Positions 59,438 through 64,000 of a DNA stretch of 64,000 nt are shown here, piece after piece. Where the stretch lies: contig OX442418.1 in the NCBI GenBank assembly GCA_949361645.1, forward strand, positions 11,752,632 to 11,816,631. The letters run 5' to 3'. Position numbers and translations under genes: made by a program. The stretch is from Spongilla lacustris (Eukaryota > Porifera > Demospongiae > Spongillida > Spongillidae). The notes under the pieces are model-generated. The model was not told where the DNA came from. It ran no database searches and worked only from the letters and a program-made list of their open reading frames with translations. Each line of letters begins with the position of its first letter. The first letter of the stretch is position 1.

Positions 59438-59872
59438 TTAACAAAAAAGGCAATTGAATTTTAAGAGACAGTTTTCAGCAACGCCCTTTCTTTGATCTCT
59501 CAGGGCTATAGATGGTGCAGTATGCCTGCAAAACACGCGCACACAATGCATTTCATACGGGAGCTCATGTGAGCATGCATGCTTGATCATGAACATGTAC
59601 TGGTACACCGCCCTGCATCGTGTTATGTGTATCTGCAGGTCCATGTGTTGAGCCTGCTGCACACCTTCCATCATTACTGATACTAACCTGTGCTTGGTTG
59701 GTACAATTATCTCAATGTCACATTGTGGGCACACCAACCTTGATGGCGTTAGATAATACTGGCTCTCATCAGTGCGTTCCAAAGTGCTAGCAACATGATC
59801 AGGTGTAAGCAAATCTGCATTCACGCAAACACTGTACAAAACAGTATACATTATGCTCACCAATTCATACAT
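59438..59872 (-). CDS. Mirror copy of the 144-aa ORF, left arm
   Basis: Same protein as 60705-61139, read from the opposite strand of the left arm. The two copies are identical at the amino-acid level. Transcription of either would give RNA able to pair with the other. Confidence 0.4.
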   Translation of the reverse strand: MYELVSIMYTVLYSVCVNADLLTPDHVASTLERTDESQYYLTPSRLVCPQCDIEIIVPTKHRLVSVMMEGVQQAQHMDLQIHITRCRAVYQYMFMIKHACSHELPYEMHCVRVFCRHTAPSIALRDQRKGVAENCLLKFNCLFC

Positions 59873-60244
59873 CCTTGAACAAACTGTATTTTAAAGGCAA
59901 GCACTGTTGCAGAATGAATATATAAGAAGAGAAGGTAACTGATGCATGTGACATTATGAACCTGTTAACTGTTGAAACAAGGTGGAATAGCTGAATGGCA
60001 CTTGATCCGTGCTGGTTTGAAGTGGCTTCCATCTGCTGGGCAATGCACTTATCTGTGTGTGCTTGCTCGCGCGTGTGTTGTGTGCACGTGTTGTGTGTTC
60101 GCTTGCGTGTGTGTATCGTGCGTGAGTCATGCACGTAATGATTTACCATATAGTGTTTAAAATTACCTCGCTCAGCTTGCCTTGAGTAGGTTGGCATGGG
60201 CATGCATGGTGAACTCATCGTGTTGAGAGCTTGAAACAATTAAA

Positions 60245-60712
60245 ATGTCAAGATCGCGTGCAACATCCGACGCATGTATAAATGTGGAAGGCACAATTAT
60301 ATTACACAAATACCCTGACCCTAGGCCCTGTAGAAATACCATGTCTGACGTCAACACGATGAGTTCACCATGCATGCCCATGCCAACCTACTCAAGGCAA
60401 GCTGAGCGAGGTAATTTTAAACACTATATGGTAAATCATTACGTGCATGACTCACGCACGATACACACACGCAAGCGAACACACAACACGTGCACACAAC
60501 ACACGCGCGAGCAAGCACACACAGATAAGTGCATTGCCCAGCAGATGGAAGCCACTTCAAACCAGCACGGATCAAGTGCCATTCAGCTATTCCACCTTGT
60601 TTCAACAGTTAACAGGTTCATAATGTCACATGCATCAGTTACCTTCTCTTCTTATATATTCATTCTGCAACAGTGCTTGCCTTTAAAATACAGTTTGTTC
60701 AAGGATGTATGA
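60245..60712 (+). CDS. ORF in palindromic element, spacer plus right arm (155 aa)
   Basis: Starts in the spacer (MSRSRATSDACINVEGT) and continues through the right arm to LKYSLFKDV. The arm-encoded 124 residues also exist on the minus strand of the left arm (59865-60239) because of the inverted arms. Basic, His/Thr-rich middle part (IHTRKRTHNTCTQH) and a hydrophobic end. No domain recognised. It may be one exon of a gene continuing in the next frame at 60705, with which it overlaps by eight bases. Confidence 0.35.
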   Translation: MSRSRATSDACINVEGTIILHKYPDPRPCRNTMSDVNTMSSPCMPMPTYSRQAERGNFKHYMVNHYVHDSRTIHTRKRTHNTCTQHTREQAHTDKCIAQQMEATSNQHGSSAIQLFHLVSTVNRFIMSHASVTFSSYIFILQQCLPLKYSLFKDV

Positions 60713-61139
60713 ATTGGTGAGCATAATGTATACTGTTTTGTACAGTGTTTGCGTGAATGCAGATTTGCTTACACCTGATCATGTTGCTAGCACTTTGGAA
60801 CGCACTGATGAGAGCCAGTATTATCTAACGCCATCAAGGTTGGTGTGCCCACAATGTGACATTGAGATAATTGTACCAACCAAGCACAGGTTAGTATCAG
60901 TAATGATGGAAGGTGTGCAGCAGGCTCAACACATGGACCTGCAGATACACATAACACGATGCAGGGCGGTGTACCAGTACATGTTCATGATCAAGCATGC
61001 ATGCTCACATGAGCTCCCGTATGAAATGCATTGTGTGCGCGTGTTTTGCAGGCATACTGCACCATCTATAGCCCTGAGAGATCAAAGAAAGGGCGTTGCT
61101 GAAAACTGTCTCTTAAAATTCAATTGCCTTTTTTGTTAA
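60705..61139 (+). CDS. ORF in palindromic element, right arm, zinc-like motif (144 aa)
   Basis: Encodes MYELVSIMYTVLYSVCVNAD, then SRLVCPQCDIEIIV, MDLQIHITRC and later MIKHACSHEL and FCRHTAPS. The C-x2-C ... H-x3-C layout resembles a small zinc-binding module and is similar in style to the last zinc motif of the RAG1-like remnant at 10.4 kb (VHCPSCGRDM..GHEC), although direct homology is not shown. It is identical to 59438-59872 on the other strand. Possible donors exist after ATCAAG and CACAG. No transposase catalytic domain is visible. Probably a captured or element-specific gene fragment. Confidence 0.4.
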   Translation: MYELVSIMYTVLYSVCVNADLLTPDHVASTLERTDESQYYLTPSRLVCPQCDIEIIVPTKHRLVSVMMEGVQQAQHMDLQIHITRCRAVYQYMFMIKHACSHELPYEMHCVRVFCRHTAPSIALRDQRKGVAENCLLKFNCLFC

Positions 61140-61319
61140 TAAAAGGCTGCACCACATTGGCTTGGGGAATGTAATTAGAGGTAAGTATGAATGTCATTAA
61201 TGGTTTAGACAGCTTATGGCTAAGTACACCGACAGTTTTCCTAACACCCAATGAATGTGCCTTATTTTCCGTATAATCGAGGTGATACTTTTCCGTATAA
61301 TCGAGGGAGCACTGTACAG

Positions 61320-61984
61320 AATAGAAGATTTTATCTCAAATGTATTCATCGTTTTAAGCGTACCATTGAATGTGCCTTTATTTCCGAGCTGATACTTTCC
61401 GTCTATAATCTTTCTGGTCACCCAGGCGCGGGCATTTTTGTATTCTAAGGCTAAGAATAGTATACCGGTATGATACATACAATGCCCCCAAATGCTCCAT
61501 CCTAATGGGTTTAAATTTTGCTACTCATCGTGTTCGAGTTCAGATCTAGTGCGCTGTTTAAGCCAAGGGCGTTTATTTGTTTTTGTTTTGAAACCATTTA
61601 ATATTCGGTCAAATGTCACGCACCCAAAATGGCGGACAAAACCTCATGTACATGTACAGTGGTATAGCGCTTGGTATTTGAATGGTGATCATAGAAGACA
61701 ATTATCCAAGCATGGTACGATGGTAAAATTGACTGATGGCATCGGGGAAGGACTCTGCTGTTGCTAAAATTGTTCGTTGAATTTTTAACAGACGTGGTAT
61801 AAGAATAGTTGAAGAGCGAGCACTTGATTGAGCTATCGATCATCAAGTATAAATAGAATGCTAGACTTCTGGCGGCCAGCTGGGGGCAAGGGGAATTTTG
61901 AAAACACACATTTTTGGCATTTTATGACGTCATAACTGGTTATTTTAACAGCACGAGTGCCCAGTCCCATAGGAGGCGAGATCA
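61320..61984. other. Spacer and presumed promoter/5' UTR of the DED-MATH gene
   Basis: Includes a degenerate pogo-like terminus at 61365-61412. No clear TATA box was found near 61985; the 100 bp before the ATG is unremarkable. Confidence 0.4.
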
Positions 61985-62410
61985 ATGGACGACTTTAAGG
62001 CCTTCATGATAAAGGTGTCGGAGAGACTGACGGCGGAGGACATAGGGAAAATCGTCTATGGCACCAATTTACCTAACGATCTTCGAGAGCACTGTAGCCG
62101 GCTAGATGTTCTACACGCGCTGGAAAAGAAGAATACGTTCAGCGCCCAGTCGTTAACAGGGCTTAGCGAGCTGATGCGTAGTATCGGTCGGATCGATCTT
62201 GCCAGCCTGGTGGAAGAGTATCGCCCTCCTCCGGATACCTCTCTCCCTTGCCACCCGCGCCTTGGGGACATCGGGCACAGTATCTCTGAACTCGGGCCGC
62301 GCTGTTCTTCGTTCTCGAGCGTTGGCGCCGCGAGTTGTTCCGATACCGGGAGTTTGGGCGACCGGCGAAGATCAATGTCGGCACCTCAGCGCCCTACAAA
62401 ATATCTGTGT

Positions 62411-62490
<80 letters not shown>

Positions 62491-63093
62491 GTGTGCGTGC
62501 GTGTGTGTGTGTGCGCGCGCGCGCGTGTGTGTATGTGTACGTGCGCGCGTGTGTGCACGTGAGAGAATGCCTCCTCTCCACTCTTCACAGGCTATCACAG
62601 AAGGTGGACCATCAGTCGTAAGAAACTCAACGAGGACATCTATGAACACAAGTGTCTTCCCTTCACCTGCAAACGCACCGTACCTGTAGATACCCAGGTC
62701 TTCCCGGGCTTAACCCTTCCCTGCCTCCACCTCACCCTCTACCCCAGCGGCCTGGAGGGGGATCGAGGGACCTTCGCCACCCTGGAGGCCCAGGTGGAAC
62801 TCCCGCTGCACTACAGGGGAGAAGACACCTCATCCTTCAAACTGATGCTCAAGGCTAGCGCCCACGACTTCCCGGGAAGCAGTCTGATTGGCGAGAAGGA
62901 GGTGACAAGTACCCTCAACGTCCAGAAGGTGATGGTGTTTGGGTTCATATCCCACGAGGCCCTCAAGGTCTCACGCAGCAAGCAGATAGTGGTGGAGGTG
63001 AGGGCCTGGGCTGCCCCTGAAGGGACAGACCAGTGCAAGGTGGAGCCTGTGGAAGACGACTTTCAACTGGTCAGCTTACTGCAGGGCCAGTGA
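61985..63093 (+). CDS. Two-exon gene: death effector domain plus MATH/TRAF-like domain, 308 residues
   Basis: Exon one is 61985-62408 (donor TGT|GTAAGT), exon two 62591-63093 (acceptor CTCTTCACAG, stop TGA); 927 nt joined in phase 1. Residues ~1-80 form a death effector domain: FKAFMIKVSERLTAEDIGKI, LDVLHALEKKNTFS, SLTGLSELMRSIGRIDLASL and VEEY, with the RxDL motif as R-I-D-L in the last helix. Residues ~85-140 are a Ser/Gly-rich linker (GDRRRSMSAPQRP). Exon two fits a SPOP-style MATH domain: WTISRKKLNED, LHLTLYPSGLEGDRGTFATL, SSFKLMLKASAHDF, KVMVFGFISHEAL and IVVEVRAW. DEDs recruit caspase-8/FADD-type partners; MATH/TRAF domains bind receptors or substrates. This suggests an apoptosis or immune adaptor, by inference. 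CpG-rich coding sequence contrasts with the flanks. The MATH call is by eye and less certain than the DED. Confidence 0.8.
62409..62570. repeat. (GT)n microsatellite filling the intron
   Basis: The 182-bp intron of the DED-MATH gene is almost entirely (GT)n starting at the donor itself (GTAAGTGTGTGT...), then GTGCGCGCGCGCGCG. A length change would alter the intron, not the protein. Confidence 0.97.
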
Positions 63094-63299
63094 GGGGTGA
63101 GGGGGGGAGATGACTTGGAAAGAAGGCGGGACCTTTGGTGGAATTGTAGGAAACCTTACATCCGATACATATCAGAAGCCTCATACATGACCCCCTCATA
63201 CATGTATAGATGTAACCCTCTAACCTTGCCATGGAATAGACTGGTTATTTATTTCATGTGTCTGCAGTAATAGACTCATCACAAGAGTTTTTTATACTG

Positions 63300-63500
63300 C
63301 TAATCAGTACAGGGATGAGGGGGGGAAGGGAAGGAGTGAGCAAGAACAGGGGAGGAGGGAGGGAAGGGAAGGGATGAGCAAGAACAGGGGAGGAGGGAGG
63401 GAAGGGAAGGGATGAGCAAGAACAGGGGAGGAGGGAGGGAAGGGAAGGGATGAGCAAGAACAGGGGAGGAGGGAGGGAAGGGAAGGGATGAGCAAAAAGT
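63300..63500. repeat. 38-bp minisatellite in the 3' region
   Basis: Five copies of GAACAGGGGAGGAGGGAGGG plus AAGGGAAGGGATGAGCAA downstream of the DED-MATH stop codon, possibly in its 3' UTR. Confidence 0.96.
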
Positions 63501-63887
63501 CTGGGGTGGTGTACTATAAAGAGTAGAGCAACTGGAGAAGGTATGTACAGGATATACGTTTTATAGAGGTATGGGCTGTTTACCATGAACTGATAAGGAG
63601 AAGGGAGGGGAGGGATATTTTCTCAATTGGGAATGCTGCACACACAAACACAAGTACATTTGAAAGTGGAGTGTTGCATAACACATTGGGGTGGCTGAGA
63701 TGGCAGCCAAGGAGAAGAGACGGTCTTGCCATAGATATTAGAGGTAACCTAATATCTATAGCAGTAGGAACCATAGCATTGTGAAAATGAGGAGTTTTCT
63801 CGTCGCTATCTTCCATGCAAGGTCAGGCCTTAGTAATCCGGATATCGTATGATGTTTGTATTGGATATCACTGAGAATTTCATGCTG

Positions 63888-63893
63888 AATAAA
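63888..63893 (+). terminator. Candidate polyadenylation signal AATAAA
   Basis: AATAAA about 795 bp after the DED-MATH stop. It is the first good signal seen, but whether the transcript extends that far is unknown. Confidence 0.35.
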
Positions 63894-63904
63894 CGCAAAT
63901 GCAA

Positions 63905-64000
63905 AAAGCGGCTAGGGCTTCGGCGCTTCGCCCCAGACCCCACTGGAGGAGCTATGAGCGCTCCTCCAGACCCCTTGCTGTCACGGGAGGGGCACTCCCC
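63905..64000. repeat. GC-rich interspersed repeat, cut by window end
   Basis: CTTCGGCGCTTCGCCCCAGA followed by GGAGGAGCTATGAGCGCTCC contains short inverted repeats and resembles a dispersed non-coding repeat. It continues beyond the window. Confidence 0.45.

Larger units (their letters stand above)
59262..61315. mobile_element. 2.05-kb pogo/Tigger-ended element: 964-bp inverted arms around a 126-bp spacer
   Basis: The left arm is 59262-60225 and the right arm 60352-61315. Every segment compared, including the 144-, 62- and partly overlapping coding frames, is identical between arms. The ends read ACAGTGCTCCCTCGATTATA CGG and the CCTCGATTATACGGAAAA block is repeated just inside. CAGT..CCTCGATTAT ends are characteristic of pogo/Tigger elements. 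The right side is flanked by TA; the left by CA, possibly a mutated TA. An older, degenerate copy of the same terminus lies just outside at 61365-61412. Confidence 0.9.

Noticed and set aside
59262..61315. Assembly foldback artefact as explanation for the palindrome
   Set aside because: Not fully excluded, but the two outer flanks are different unique sequences and the arms end exactly at pogo-type termini, which a read-level artefact would not produce.

Overview
The window looks like a piece of an invertebrate animal genome. Genes are split by short GT-AG introns, simple repeats and minisatellites are very dense, and decayed DNA transposons and a retroelement are scattered through it. One intact gene carries a death effector domain, a domain known only from animals. 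A sponge or another early-branching marine invertebrate would fit, but the species cannot be fixed from sequence alone. Short ACATGTACATGT-type motifs recur across the window, for example near 4480, 13645, 24900 and 61650.

Layout: 0.4-3.3 kb holds a 23-bp minisatellite, an old interspersed repeat and a ~300-bp tandem duplication. 3.4-5.5 kb carries minus-strand exons of a gene family that reappears at 35-56 kb. 7-10.7 kb has G/C-tract palindromes and a decayed gene resembling the zinc-binding N-terminal half of RAG1-like proteins. 14-25.7 kb is dominated by minisatellites, inverted-repeat elements and an RNF113/CWC24-like pseudogene. 28.2-33.6 kb is a palindromic element with an OTU-like remnant, followed by a dead reverse transcriptase. 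59-61.3 kb is a pogo/Tigger-ended element with two identical 964-bp inverted arms. 62-63.1 kb is a clean two-exon gene for a death-effector-domain plus MATH/TRAF-like protein.

The main genic content is a minus-strand array of paralogous genes (named here A 53.5-55.2, C 50.2-52.8, B 47.8-49.5, E pseudogene 46.6-46.9, D 37.5-46.0, a fragment at 35.8, F 4.4-5.5, and a lone first exon at 3.4 kb). I found them by matching splice sites and exon phase by eye. Nearly every intron is phase 2, so most internal exons (21-150 bp) are multiples of three and can be duplicated or skipped without breaking the frame. The predicted proteins are short, acidic and rich in tyrosine motifs, and three of them end in a shared F-x-A-L tail. 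No signal peptide or membrane segment is visible. They read like signalling tails or adaptors, but their function is unknown.

Mobile DNA has directly shaped these genes. A 509-bp terminal-inverted-repeat element with a perfect 9-bp target duplication sits in the last codons of gene A, and its first three bases supply the present stop codon. A dead pogo-type transposase lies in an intron of gene D. A ~0.5-kb segment holding an exon of gene D is duplicated, which would give the gene two tandem copies of that exon. All exon models are manual predictions without transcript support.
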